A stretch of DNA of 64,000 nucleotides, from positions 243,128 to 307,127 of the forward strand of contig CAKQDH010000001.1 in NCBI GenBank assembly GCA_934229385.1, in the 5' to 3' direction. The notes beneath the pieces are model-generated. The model saw only the letters and a list, made by a program, of their open reading frames with translations, had not been told where the DNA came from and searched no databases. The position numbers were made by a program, and so were the translations under genes. Below, piece after piece: positions 37,580 to 45,294 of this stretch; the first letter of the stretch is position 1; each line of letters starts with the position of its first letter. The stretch comes from an uncultured Oenococcus sp. (GTDB lineage Bacteria > Bacillota > Bacilli > Lactobacillales > Lactobacillaceae).

Positions 37580-38500
37580 TTAATTTTTTAAATCATTAAT
37601 AGAATTAATATTTTTCATATATTTAGGAACTGCCAAACCTATTCTGGCTCCTTTAAGATTGGCTCTTACATGATTTACCTTACCCTTATACTTATTTGCA
37701 TAAGCCTTTTGAGTAATAGGAAGTTCAGCTGTAACAGTGGCATCAACGGACTTAGTAGCGATCGAAGTCCACATAATACCCGGATCTAACCCCTGGTTAG
37801 AAACCTTATAACCGCGGTCTTTTAAAACTTCACCAGCCGTTTTTGAGGCAAAAGTTTCATAAGAATAAGTCATATGAGCTAAAGAAATCTTCTGCCCTTT
37901 TCCTTTTGGAACACCTTTAAGCCATTTTTTAACCTGTTGAGGGTTATCTTGAATATATTTTTCTGCGGCCCGATTAGTTGATTCTCCATTGTTAATATCA
38001 CTTACCACGGGTTGAACTTTTTTCATCTGCATCGAAAAATTTTTCAAAAACTGATAAGCTCCTGGATTTTGGCTATTAAAACCCTTTTTAACAACGGTGT
38101 CATAATGCTCTCCTGATCCATGACCATAAACATGTTGGGGATCAGACAAAAATTTAATATTATATTTTTCAAACATCCAATGAGGTAGCCAACCAGTAAT
38201 GACAATGGATTGGTGATTTTTCATCGCTTTACCCAACTGACTCAACATAACTGCCGTCGAACTGGTCTGTAACTGCCAACCAGATTTATTTAAACCATAA
38301 GCAGAAACTGCTTTTTGAGTCGTAGACATAATGCCGGCTCCAGCTTCAATACCAGTAATTGTATATTCTGTCTGATTTCCTACTGACTTTTGGGCATTAT
38401 ATCTTGGTAATTTATTACTATTTAAAGAAAGTAAAAAAATTACTAAGATAACTAAGACAAAAGAAGCCAAATATATAAAAATTTTTTTTCTTTTATTCAT
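37580..38500 (-). CDS. opuAC: Glycine betaine-type substrate-binding protein OpuAC, no lipobox and altered ligand cage
   Basis: Binding protein of the OpuA osmoprotectant importer, 306 residues, domain order as in Bacillus OpuAC. The N-terminus MNKRKKIFIYLASFVLVILV is a membrane helix, but the lipobox Cys found in Bacillus is missing, so it is probably membrane-anchored. Of the three Trp that cage the betaine headgroup in Bacillus OpuAC, only the first remains (Trp104 in ITGWLPHW); the others align with Tyr212 (AHMTYSYE) and Glu259 (TAELPITQ), and the carboxylate-binding His aligns with Gln264. Substrate preference may therefore differ from glycine betaine. GGGGG precedes the ATG. Last gene of opuAA-AB-AC. 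Confidence 0.9.
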   Translation of the reverse strand: MNKRKKIFIYLASFVLVILVIFLLSLNSNKLPRYNAQKSVGNQTEYTITGIEAGAGIMSTTQKAVSAYGLNKSGWQLQTSSTAVMLSQLGKAMKNHQSIVITGWLPHWMFEKYNIKFLSDPQHVYGHGSGEHYDTVVKKGFNSQNPGAYQFLKNFSMQMKKVQPVVSDINNGESTNRAAEKYIQDNPQQVKKWLKGVPKGKGQKISLAHMTYSYETFASKTAGEVLKDRGYKVSNQGLDPGIMWTSIATKSVDATVTAELPITQKAYANKYKGKVNHVRANLKGARIGLAVPKYMKNINSINDLKN

Positions 38501-38562
38501 TATCCCCCTTACATAAATACGTAAATAAAAAAATTATAAATACAAATATCACATAAAGGTTT

Positions 38563-39435
38563 CTATTTTATATCTTGTTTACCTCTACTAAACAGTTCAA
38601 CAATTCTATCCATAATAATAGCTAAAATAACAATTGCTAACCCGGCAGCAAAACCGCTACCAGAATCATTTTGTTGTACCGCATAATAAACAGTAGTTCC
38701 AAGGCCTAGAGATCCTATCATAGCCGCAATTACAACCATTGATAGAGCAAGTAACAAAGTTTGGTTAACTCCACCCATTATATTATCTTTAGCCAAAGGA
38801 ATTTCTACCTTAACTAATTTTTGCCATCCTGTAGTTCCATAAGAATCCGCAGCTTCTTTCAAATCTTGAGGAACTTGACGAATACCTAAATTAGTAAATC
38901 TAACTGTAGGAGGTAAAGAAAATATAAAAGATGCTAAGACGCCCGGGACAGTTCCAATGCCGAAAAAGGCTACCGCCGGAATTAAATAAACAAATGAAGG
39001 TAAAGTTTGCATAAAATCTAATATAGGATTAACGATTGTTTGGACTCGCCTACTTTTTGACATCCAAATCCCCAAAGGAATACCAATTATAACCGAAAGT
39101 AAAGTTGACGTTAAAACCAAGGTTAAAGTTTTGATGGTATCGTTCCAATAACCTTCATTCCAAATATATAAAAGGCCTATTAATTCAAAAAAAAGTAAGC
39201 CCCAACCCTTGGATCTAGTCTTTTTCCGAAGTAGAAACCAAGTACCTACTAAAATTATTATTATAAATAACCAAATAGGTATAATATTTAAAACCCATTG
39301 AAAAGCATCGTTAATATAATTAACTAAATTAGTAATTACATTAAAAAAACCAGTAAATTGAGTAAGCCAATCAACTGCCACATTAACCCAATGGGCTAAC
39401 GGAAGTTTAGGTATACTAAAGGCTAAATTAAACAT
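38563..39435 (-). CDS. opuAB: OpuA osmoprotectant transporter permease
   Basis: Membrane subunit of the quaternary-amine importer, 290 residues from the ATG with AGAGGTC seven bases upstream; this start lies inside the last codons of opuAA (eight-base overlap). The N-terminal part has one or two helices before the permease core, where the coupling loop reads AADSYGTTGWQKLVKVEIPLA. The family feature DFMQTLPSFVYLIPAVAFFGIG is clear. It would pair as a homodimer with OpuAA. Confidence 0.94.
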   Translation of the reverse strand: MFNLAFSIPKLPLAHWVNVAVDWLTQFTGFFNVITNLVNYINDAFQWVLNIIPIWLFIIIILVGTWFLLRKKTRSKGWGLLFFELIGLLYIWNEGYWNDTIKTLTLVLTSTLLSVIIGIPLGIWMSKSRRVQTIVNPILDFMQTLPSFVYLIPAVAFFGIGTVPGVLASFIFSLPPTVRFTNLGIRQVPQDLKEAADSYGTTGWQKLVKVEIPLAKDNIMGGVNQTLLLALSMVVIAAMIGSLGLGTTVYYAVQQNDSGSGFAAGLAIVILAIIMDRIVELFSRGKQDIK

Positions 39436-40645
39436 TTGCTTTGACCTCTCTTCCAGAAATAGCACCAAGAATGGAACTTCGTATAATAATACCTAATAAT
39501 TTTTTATTACTATCAATTACTGCAAACGGTACCGGGGTATCAGAAACCTTACTCATCAAATCTGTTAAGGGAGTATCTGGAGATACGGTAGGAATTTCCT
39601 TATTCACAACAGATTTTAGATCCTCAGAATTATTCTCAACTAATTTGGCAACTCCCTTAGCATCTACTAAACCAATCAATTGTCGTTTATTATTTACAGC
39701 AAATAAGCTTGACAATTGATTAGCACGCATTCTTTCTAAAGCTACTCTAGGACCTTGTTTATCTAAATTAACTATATGAGAACGAATCATGACATTTTTA
39801 GCTGTCAAAACTTTGGTTCTATCCACACCCTGGATAAATTTTTCTACATAAGCATCAGCTGGATGGGTCAAAATCTCTTCAGGAGTTCCTATTTGGCTTA
39901 CTTTGCCATCATTCATAATCATAATCCTATCCCCTAATCTTAAAGACTCATTGAGATCGTGGCTTATAAATATAACAGTTTTATGTAATCTGCTTTCCAA
40001 ATCAAGTAATTGATCTTGCATGTCTGTTCGAGTTAACGGATCAAGAGCAGAAAAAGCTTCATCCATTAATAAGATATTACCACCATTGGCCAATGCACGT
40101 GCTAATCCTACTCTTTGTTGCTGTCCTCCAGATAATTCCTGAGGATAATGATCATCATATCCATGAAGACCTACTTCTTCTAAAGCCTGATGGGCCTTTT
40201 TATTTCGTAAATTTTTATCTTTTTTTTGAACTTCTAAACCAAATGCTGCATTTTCGAGGATAGTCCTATGAGGAAAAAGTGCAAAATTCTGAAAAACCAT
40301 ACTCATTTTAGTTGCTCTTTCCTTACGAAGCTCTTCTTTATTTAATTTATCTATATTTCTACCATCAATAATAATTTTCCCTAAAGTAGGCTTAATAAGT
40401 GAGTCAATCATACGTATTAAAGTTGATTTTCCAGAACCAGAAAGGCCCATTATAACAAAGATTTCTCCATTTTTTACTGAAAAACTAGCGTTACTAACAC
40501 CTACTGTGGAACCAGTTTTTTTAAGTATTTCTGCTTTAGAAGACCCCTTTTTAATTAAAGATTCGACTTCCTTAACTTTTCCTCCAAAGATTTTGGTTAA
40601 ATTTTCAATTTTTACTTCTTCTTTGATAATTAAAAGCCCCCTCAA
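39428..40645 (-). CDS. opuAA: OpuA osmoprotectant transporter ATPase with CBS domains
   Basis: ATP-binding subunit of OpuA. It has the ProV-type N-terminal segment (ENLTKIFGGKVKEVE), Walker A GLSGSGKST, signature LSGGQQQRVG, Walker B ILLMDEAFSALDP and, after about residue 285, two CBS domains, which sense ionic strength in Lactococcus OpuA. The start is odd: the frame opens with TTG, but GAGGGGG lies just inside it, five to six bases before an ATT codon at 40628-40630 and no ATG, GTG or TTG is available there. Translation may therefore begin at ATT (400 residues), which would be exceptional. Confidence 0.9.
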   Translation of the reverse strand: MRGLLIIKEEVKIENLTKIFGGKVKEVESLIKKGSSKAEILKKTGSTVGVSNASFSVKNGEIFVIMGLSGSGKSTLIRMIDSLIKPTLGKIIIDGRNIDKLNKEELRKERATKMSMVFQNFALFPHRTILENAAFGLEVQKKDKNLRNKKAHQALEEVGLHGYDDHYPQELSGGQQQRVGLARALANGGNILLMDEAFSALDPLTRTDMQDQLLDLESRLHKTVIFISHDLNESLRLGDRIMIMNDGKVSQIGTPEEILTHPADAYVEKFIQGVDRTKVLTAKNVMIRSHIVNLDKQGPRVALERMRANQLSSLFAVNNKRQLIGLVDAKGVAKLVENNSEDLKSVVNKEIPTVSPDTPLTDLMSKVSDTPVPFAVIDSNKKLLGIIIRSSILGAISGREVKANV

Positions 40646-40910
40646 TAATTTAACTAATTAATTTCTAAATAAACAAAGTGTCTGCTTATTTTAATTAAAT
40701 AACAATCTTATCGACCTAGTCATAATAATACTTTATCACAACATCATTTTTACTTCTACCAGACTATTTTTTAAAAGATGCTAACAAATATTATAAATTA
40801 CTTAAAAAATCTTAAACTAAAAAATTCTTTTTTCAGAAATTTTTGTAAAAAACTTTTATTTTCGTATTTTCAAATAAAACTTCTTCCAATTGTCTATTAA
40901 TCATCTAAAA
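40646..40910. other. opuA upstream region
   Basis: AT-rich sequence between the tRNA-Lys terminator and opuAA. It must contain the opuA promoter, but I cannot pick one with confidence, and I see no known osmotic-control element. Confidence 0.4.
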
Positions 40911-40936
40911 AAAGTGCCCTTAATTAAGGGCACTTT
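40911..40936 (-). terminator. Terminator downstream of tRNA-Lys
   Basis: Perfect palindromic stem AAAGTGCCCTT/AAGGGCACTTT with an AATT loop and seven T on the minus strand. A second inverted repeat, GGGCAC-C-AAGT/ACTT-A-GTGCCC (40964-40987), straddles the tRNA 3' end. Confidence 0.9.
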
Positions 40937-40981
40937 AGAATATATAAAATAAATTATCTCAAGGGCACCAAGTAAACTTAG

Positions 40982-41055
40982 TGCCCCCTCCCGGATTCGA
41001 ACCGGGGACCTTGAGATTAAAAATCTCCTACTCTAACCAGCTGAGTTAAAGGGGC
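40982..41055 (-). tRNA. tRNA-Lys (UUU), slightly irregular
   Basis: A 74-base cloverleaf on the minus strand: acceptor GCCCCTT/AGGGGGC, D-stem ACTC/GAGT, anticodon arm GGAGA/TCTCA with loop TTTTTAA (anticodon TTT), variable AGGTC, T-arm CCCGGTTCGAATCCGGG and A73. Pair 27-43 is a G-A mismatch, and the acceptor differs from the usual lactobacillar tRNA-Lys as I remember it. The short variable arm excludes a TAA leucine reading. CCA not encoded. Confidence 0.88.
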
Positions 41056-41112
41056 GTTGTGATCCACACAACAGAATTATTCTAAATTAATAATAAAAAA
41101 TTTGCAAGCTTT

Positions 41113-42096
41113 TTATAAAGTTGTATTTCTAGAAACAAAATTGTGTGGCAAAATTACTTCTTTCTGATCTATTTTCTGTCCCGACATTATTTTTGTCAGA
41201 AGCCTCATAGAAACAGCTCCTATATCAAATTTTGGAAATGCAACCGAAGAAATAGGAGGCCTTGAAATATTAACTAGTTCGGTATCATTAACTGAAATTA
41301 TCTGAAAATCTTTTGGGATTTTAAGTCCATGATCACAAAGATAATTAAGTATACCAATTGCTGTAATATCCTCTGCTACTATAATAGCGTGAATATTATC
41401 TTTAATCAGCTTAGGTGCCAAATTATAACTCTTTTTGTAATTATCCTCTACTTCGTAAACTTTACCTTTAGGAATAACTTGTTTAAAATCTCTTTCAAAA
41501 ACAGGAGAAAGCTCTAAATTATTACTATTTTTTATTAAAGCCGTTTTTGATTGAGAAACATCTTTTTTCAGTTTAGAAGCTAATTCTTTAAATGCACCAA
41601 AATAATCTATATTAACTGAAGGAAAAAAATTTTTAGAATCAATTGTACCTGCAAAAACGACGGGAATGGATGATTTGGTCATTAGAGAAAAAATTTCTTT
41701 AGAAACGTTCCCTCCCATAAAAATAATTCCATCAACCTGTTTAGAAGAAAGAGTGGCAAAAGCTTCTTTTTCTGTTTCAGGCGAATCGCCCGAAATAGCT
41801 AACGATAAAGAATAATTATAAATCTTTGCAACTGCGTCAATTCCTTGAGCTAATTCAGCATAATAAGAGTTGGTTAGATTAGGAACAATCATACCAATCA
41901 TTGTAGTTTTTGAACTAGCTAAACCTTTTGCCATAGCATTTGGATGATAATTTAATTTTTTAATAGCTTTAAGAACTTTTTCTCTAGTAGAATTTTTAAC
42001 TTTCCCATTTTTATTAATAACACGACTTACAGTAGCTAGACTAAAACCTACTTTTTTTGCAACATCATAAATTGTTGGATGCTTTTTTTCTAACAT
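41113..42096 (-). CDS. ccpA: Catabolite control protein A (LacI family)
   Basis: Global regulator of carbon metabolism, 327 residues. N-terminal helix-turn-helix TIYDVAKKVGFSLATVSRVIN and hinge NYHPNAMAKGLASSKTTMIG match CcpA closely, including the hinge helix. The effector and HPr-binding core follows. A perfect cre-type operator lies about 100 bases upstream, suggesting autoregulation. pepQ, often divergent from ccpA in lactobacilli, is not here. Another LacI regulator is possible, but hinge similarity and the stand-alone context favour CcpA. Confidence 0.88.
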   Translation of the reverse strand: MLEKKHPTIYDVAKKVGFSLATVSRVINKNGKVKNSTREKVLKAIKKLNYHPNAMAKGLASSKTTMIGMIVPNLTNSYYAELAQGIDAVAKIYNYSLSLAISGDSPETEKEAFATLSSKQVDGIIFMGGNVSKEIFSLMTKSSIPVVFAGTIDSKNFFPSVNIDYFGAFKELASKLKKDVSQSKTALIKNSNNLELSPVFERDFKQVIPKGKVYEVEDNYKKSYNLAPKLIKDNIHAIIVAEDITAIGILNYLCDHGLKIPKDFQIISVNDTELVNISRPPISSVAFPKFDIGAVSMRLLTKIMSGQKIDQKEVILPHNFVSRNTTL

Positions 42097-42195
42097 AATT
42101 TGAACCTAACTTAACACAAACTAAAATAAATAATATATTACCCTAAAATTAAATAACAAAATTACAAAAACAAATATTGTAAATTGTAAAAAATA

Positions 42196-42209
42196 AGCAA
42201 ACGCTTACA
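42196..42209 (-). promoter_or_regulatory. cre site (CcpA operator) upstream of ccpA
   Basis: The minus strand reads TGTAAGCGTTTGCT, a full match to the degenerate consensus TGWAARCGYTWNCW. It lies about 100 bases before the ccpA ATG. Confidence 0.75.
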
Positions 42210-42370
42210 TATTTAAATAATAACGCTTATTTTTAAAAAAATATATAAATACTTAAAAAAATAATTTACTTATTTTCATAAATACGTATATATTTTTTAG
42301 ATGAAGAATTAAGCTATATTAATTATAATTCTATTTTAAAAAATTTATTCTATTTTTAATTATTTAATTT

Positions 42371-42715
42371 TTAAGAATTTTTTTTAAATATCTTAAAAAA
42401 CCGTTTAAAAATGCCCTGCTTTTTATTTGATGATTTTTTTGAACTTTTCAGTTTCTTAGTTAAACTAATGGTATTCTTACCTAAGCCAACAATATTTTTA
42501 GCTAAAGATAAAGGCGTTAAGTTATTAACCTTATTTAAAATTTCTTTTAAAATTTTATTAATAGAACTTATTATCTCGTTTGCATTATCAGCAATTGGAT
42601 TTAACTCTTTTTTAATTATGTTCAATATTTGTATAACTGATACTAAGACAACAATTAATGCAATTACTAAAACTGCAAATGCTATGGCAGCAATTAAACC
42701 GGCAATTTGTCCCAT
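42371..42715 (-). CDS. DUF948 small membrane protein, copy 1
   Basis: A 114-residue protein with one N-terminal helix (MGQIAGLIAAIAFAVLVIAL) followed by an amphipathic helix-rich region and a basic Lys/Ser tail ending FKRFFKIFKKNS. This layout matches DUF948 (YtxG-like, general-stress associated) proteins, which accompany ccpA in many lactobacilli. It has GGAG nine bases before the ATG and begins three bases after copy 2 ends. Function unknown. The first 35 bases are identical to copy 2, showing descent by tandem duplication or conversion. Confidence 0.82.
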   Translation of the reverse strand: MGQIAGLIAAIAFAVLVIALIVVLVSVIQILNIIKKELNPIADNANEIISSINKILKEILNKVNNLTPLSLAKNIVGLGKNTISLTKKLKSSKKSSNKKQGIFKRFFKIFKKNS

Positions 42716-42718
42716 AAT

Positions 42719-43012
42719 TTATTTCTCCTCTCCTCTTTTAAAATCTTTAAGTAAATCAACAGCGTGCCTTCCTAAATTGATTAAATCTTTAATCAAGGAT
42801 AAAGGTTTCAATCCATTAATTTTATTAGAAAATTCTTTTAAAATTTTACTAACAGATTTTGTAATTCCATTAACATCATTAGTAATTGGGCCTAATCGCT
42901 TTTTAACCATTTTTAAAGTTCTATTTAAAGATATTAAAACAATAATTAACGCAATTATTAAAATCACCAAAGCTATGGCAGCAATTAAACCGGCAATTTG
43001 TCCCATTTCCAT
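42719..43012 (-). CDS. DUF948 small membrane protein, copy 2
   Basis: A 97-residue paralogue of the following gene: MEMGQIAGLIAAIALVILIIAL, then a helix-rich region (GITKSVSKILKEFSNKING) and an acidic end, RGEEK, in contrast to the basic tail of copy 1. AAGGAG lies six bases before the ATG. It is the first gene of the pair. A membrane-anchored coiled protein by appearance; role unknown. Confidence 0.82.
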   Translation of the reverse strand: MEMGQIAGLIAAIALVILIIALIIVLISLNRTLKMVKKRLGPITNDVNGITKSVSKILKEFSNKINGLKPLSLIKDLINLGRHAVDLLKDFKRGEEK

Positions 43013-43142
43013 TTATTTCTCCTTACCTAATTAATTATACAATTTATAACAATTTATCGAATTAAAAAATAAGTTGTTTATAAAATTAGTAAATTATTTC
43101 TAATAAAAATCTACTTAACAATCAAATGGGGTTTATTTTTTA

Positions 43143-43994
43143 TTAAATTTTTTCTATAAGTTTCTTTTTCCCTATTAAAAGTTTTTTAAAATTAAAATTT
43201 TTAAAATTAAACCATTTAATAGCAAAATAAGAAAATTTTTTAAGGTTACCAGTAGTATATAAAAAATTATTTTTAGGATTAACAGGTAAATTTTTATCCC
43301 TTAATAAATCATTTTCTTGTAGTACCTTTTTTACATAAAGTACCTCAGAAATAGCCGGATCAACAATTTTAATTTCCTTCCCAACTACTTTGCGAATCCT
43401 ATCAATCAAGATAGGAAAATGCGTACAACCGAGTAATAAAACATCAGCCTTCGAAGCTAAAGGATGAATTTGGAACCAATCATAAAAATTTTTATAAACT
43501 ATTTTTTGTGTTTCATCATTATTTACTGCCCCTGATTCAACCAAACTAACGAATTTTTGCATACTTCGTTGAAAAACTGTAACAGAAGGATTTATTTTTT
43601 TAATCTGTTTAACATAAACATTAGAATTTATAGTAGAATTAGTTCCAATTATGTCAATTAATCCATTATCAGAAGCTTTTATAGCACTTTTGGCTCCTGC
43701 ATGTATAATACCAATTATTGGTATTTTTAACTTTTTTTTCAAAGCAGGGATGGCGTGCGCAGAAATTGTATTACAAGCTATAACTAAAAGTTTAATTTTT
43801 TTTTCTTGAACTAAAAAATTTGTCATTTGAAAAACAAATTTAATTATTTCATTATTTTTTCTATTCCCATAAGGAACTCTAGCTTGATCACCAATAAAAA
43901 AGATCTTTTCATTTGGAATAAGTTTAAAGGCTTTATCTACGACAGTTAATCCGCCAAATCCTGAATCAATATAACCTATTCCCTGATTATTCAT
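43143..43994 (-). CDS. murI: Glutamate racemase
   Basis: Provides D-glutamate for peptidoglycan. It is 283 residues; the two catalytic cysteines lie in VIACNTISAHA and LLGCTHFPIL, with GYIDSGFGGLTV and PYGNR also diagnostic. A Lys-rich C-terminal tail of about 20 residues exceeds the usual end. No Shine-Dalgarno; TATTAT (plus 44004-44009) ends nine bases before the ATG. Divergent from yslB. Confidence 0.95.
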   Translation of the reverse strand: MNNQGIGYIDSGFGGLTVVDKAFKLIPNEKIFFIGDQARVPYGNRKNNEIIKFVFQMTNFLVQEKKIKLLVIACNTISAHAIPALKKKLKIPIIGIIHAGAKSAIKASDNGLIDIIGTNSTINSNVYVKQIKKINPSVTVFQRSMQKFVSLVESGAVNNDETQKIVYKNFYDWFQIHPLASKADVLLLGCTHFPILIDRIRKVVGKEIKIVDPAISEVLYVKKVLQENDLLRDKNLPVNPKNNFLYTTGNLKKFSYFAIKWFNFKNFNFKKLLIGKKKLIEKI

Positions 43995-44057
43995 AACTTA
44001 TGTATAATAGCATATTTTACTATTTATGTTTTATTTCTAAACGATATACTTATTAGT

Positions 44058-44483
44058 GTGAAAAGAGATGTATTTAAAAACCTTTCAGGATTTCCAAAAG
44101 ATCATTCTGCTTTTTCCTTAGCCCTCATAAGAGATGGAGTACTTAATAATATTTTAGGAAATGATGCAGAAGATATTTTATATTATGCTGGAAAGGAAAT
44201 AGCCAGAGAATTTTTTGCAAGAACCTTAAATCAAATACAAGAATTTTTTAACATGGCGGGATGGGGTGATATTAAAATATCTTCTCAAAAAACCAATAAA
44301 GAACTATGGATATTATCAGGCCAAGCAATAAAAATAAGAAATTTATCAGTTAATAACCCTTCTTATTCTCTTGAAGCTGGTTTTCTATCTCAGGAAATAC
44401 AACAGCAAACTCATCACTCAACAGAATGTATCTACCAAAATCGAGATAAAAATAAAATTATTTTTACAGTTTTCATAAACTAA
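44058..44483 (+). CDS. yslB: DUF2507 (YslB family) protein
   Basis: A 141-residue cytoplasmic protein of unknown function, recognised by LIRDGVLNNILGNDAEDILYYAGKEIARE, which matches the Bacillus YslB pattern. In Firmicutes it typically lies near murI, as here. The start is GTG with no Shine-Dalgarno; TATACT (44045-44050) ends seven bases upstream, so the transcript may start at the codon itself. Its 3' end nearly touches that of convergent dnaI. Confidence 0.87.
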   Translation: MKRDVFKNLSGFPKDHSAFSLALIRDGVLNNILGNDAEDILYYAGKEIAREFFARTLNQIQEFFNMAGWGDIKISSQKTNKELWILSGQAIKIRNLSVNNPSYSLEAGFLSQEIQQQTHHSTECIYQNRDKNKIIFTVFIN

Positions 44484-44484
44484 T

Positions 44485-45294
44485 TTAGTTTCTTCGGTTA
44501 TCTCCTCCCATTTGTATTTCTTTACTTAAAAACCTAATTCTTTCTGTTATTCTGGCAGCTTTAATAGGTTCCGAAACTCCTCGAACAATTGTTAAATATT
44601 GTTCTCGAAGTGAATTAATGTCAAAATTCGAAGTAAAAAAAGTTGGTTTCCGCTTATTCATCCTATAATCAAGAATCGTTCCAATAACACCATCCCTAAA
44701 CCAAGAGGTTAAATCACCTGCACCTATATCATCTAAAGCCAGGATATTGCTCTTAGATATTTTTTTAATTAGCCTTTGTTTTTCTCTCATAGAAATTTGG
44801 TTTAAGCGTGTAATTAAACTAGCAAGATTAACAAAAGCGGTTTCAAAACCTTTGTTACTCAATTCGTTAAGGAGGGCTGAAATTAAAAAACTTTTCCCTA
44901 CTCCGAATTCTCCCCACAAATATATTCCCTTTTCAAAGGAATATTTTTTAGGAAAACTTTTTACAAACTTAATAGCTGCAACGAAAGCTTCATTCCTACT
45001 TTCATTTAATTCAAAATTAGAAAAATTAATTTTTTTAAAATTTTCTGGTTGACCTATACTAAACTTTTTTGAAGGTTGAGAAACTAAATAATTTTGTTTA
45101 TAAAAAATCTCAATTCTTCCATCAATTAACTTTAAGAAAGGTTTATATTCAGGAAAAAGAGGTTTATCATTTTGATAGTAAAAATCTTCTAAAACATCTC
45201 TGTTATTTAATAAAAATCTATGATTTTTTTCTAAACTATTTTTTTTTAAAAAATTAAAGATTTTTTTATTAGATAAAAGTTTTTCAAAATTCAT
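44485..45294 (-). CDS. dnaI: Primosomal protein DnaI (helicase loader)
   Basis: AAA+ ATPase that loads the replicative helicase. Walker A GEFGVGKSF and Walker B NILALDDIGA are clear, with sensor FFTSNFD and Arg finger region RGVSEPIKAARITERI. It is 269 residues, about 40 shorter than Bacillus DnaI. The N-terminal helicase-binding domain ends with PEYKPFLKLIDGRIEIFYK but has no cysteines, so the zinc site described for Bacillus DnaI is absent. Its ATG overlaps the dnaB stop by four bases. Confidence 0.93.
   Translation of the reverse strand: MNFEKLLSNKKIFNFLKKNSLEKNHRFLLNNRDVLEDFYYQNDKPLFPEYKPFLKLIDGRIEIFYKQNYLVSQPSKKFSIGQPENFKKINFSNFELNESRNEAFVAAIKFVKSFPKKYSFEKGIYLWGEFGVGKSFLISALLNELSNKGFETAFVNLASLITRLNQISMREKQRLIKKISKSNILALDDIGAGDLTSWFRDGVIGTILDYRMNKRKPTFFTSNFDINSLREQYLTIVRGVSEPIKAARITERIRFLSKEIQMGGDNRRN

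Noticed and set aside
37580..38500. OpuAC appears circularly permuted compared with some betaine-binding proteins
   Set aside because: Bacillus OpuAC has the same domain order and ends with the same NSIxDLK motif, so this is the normal order for that branch.
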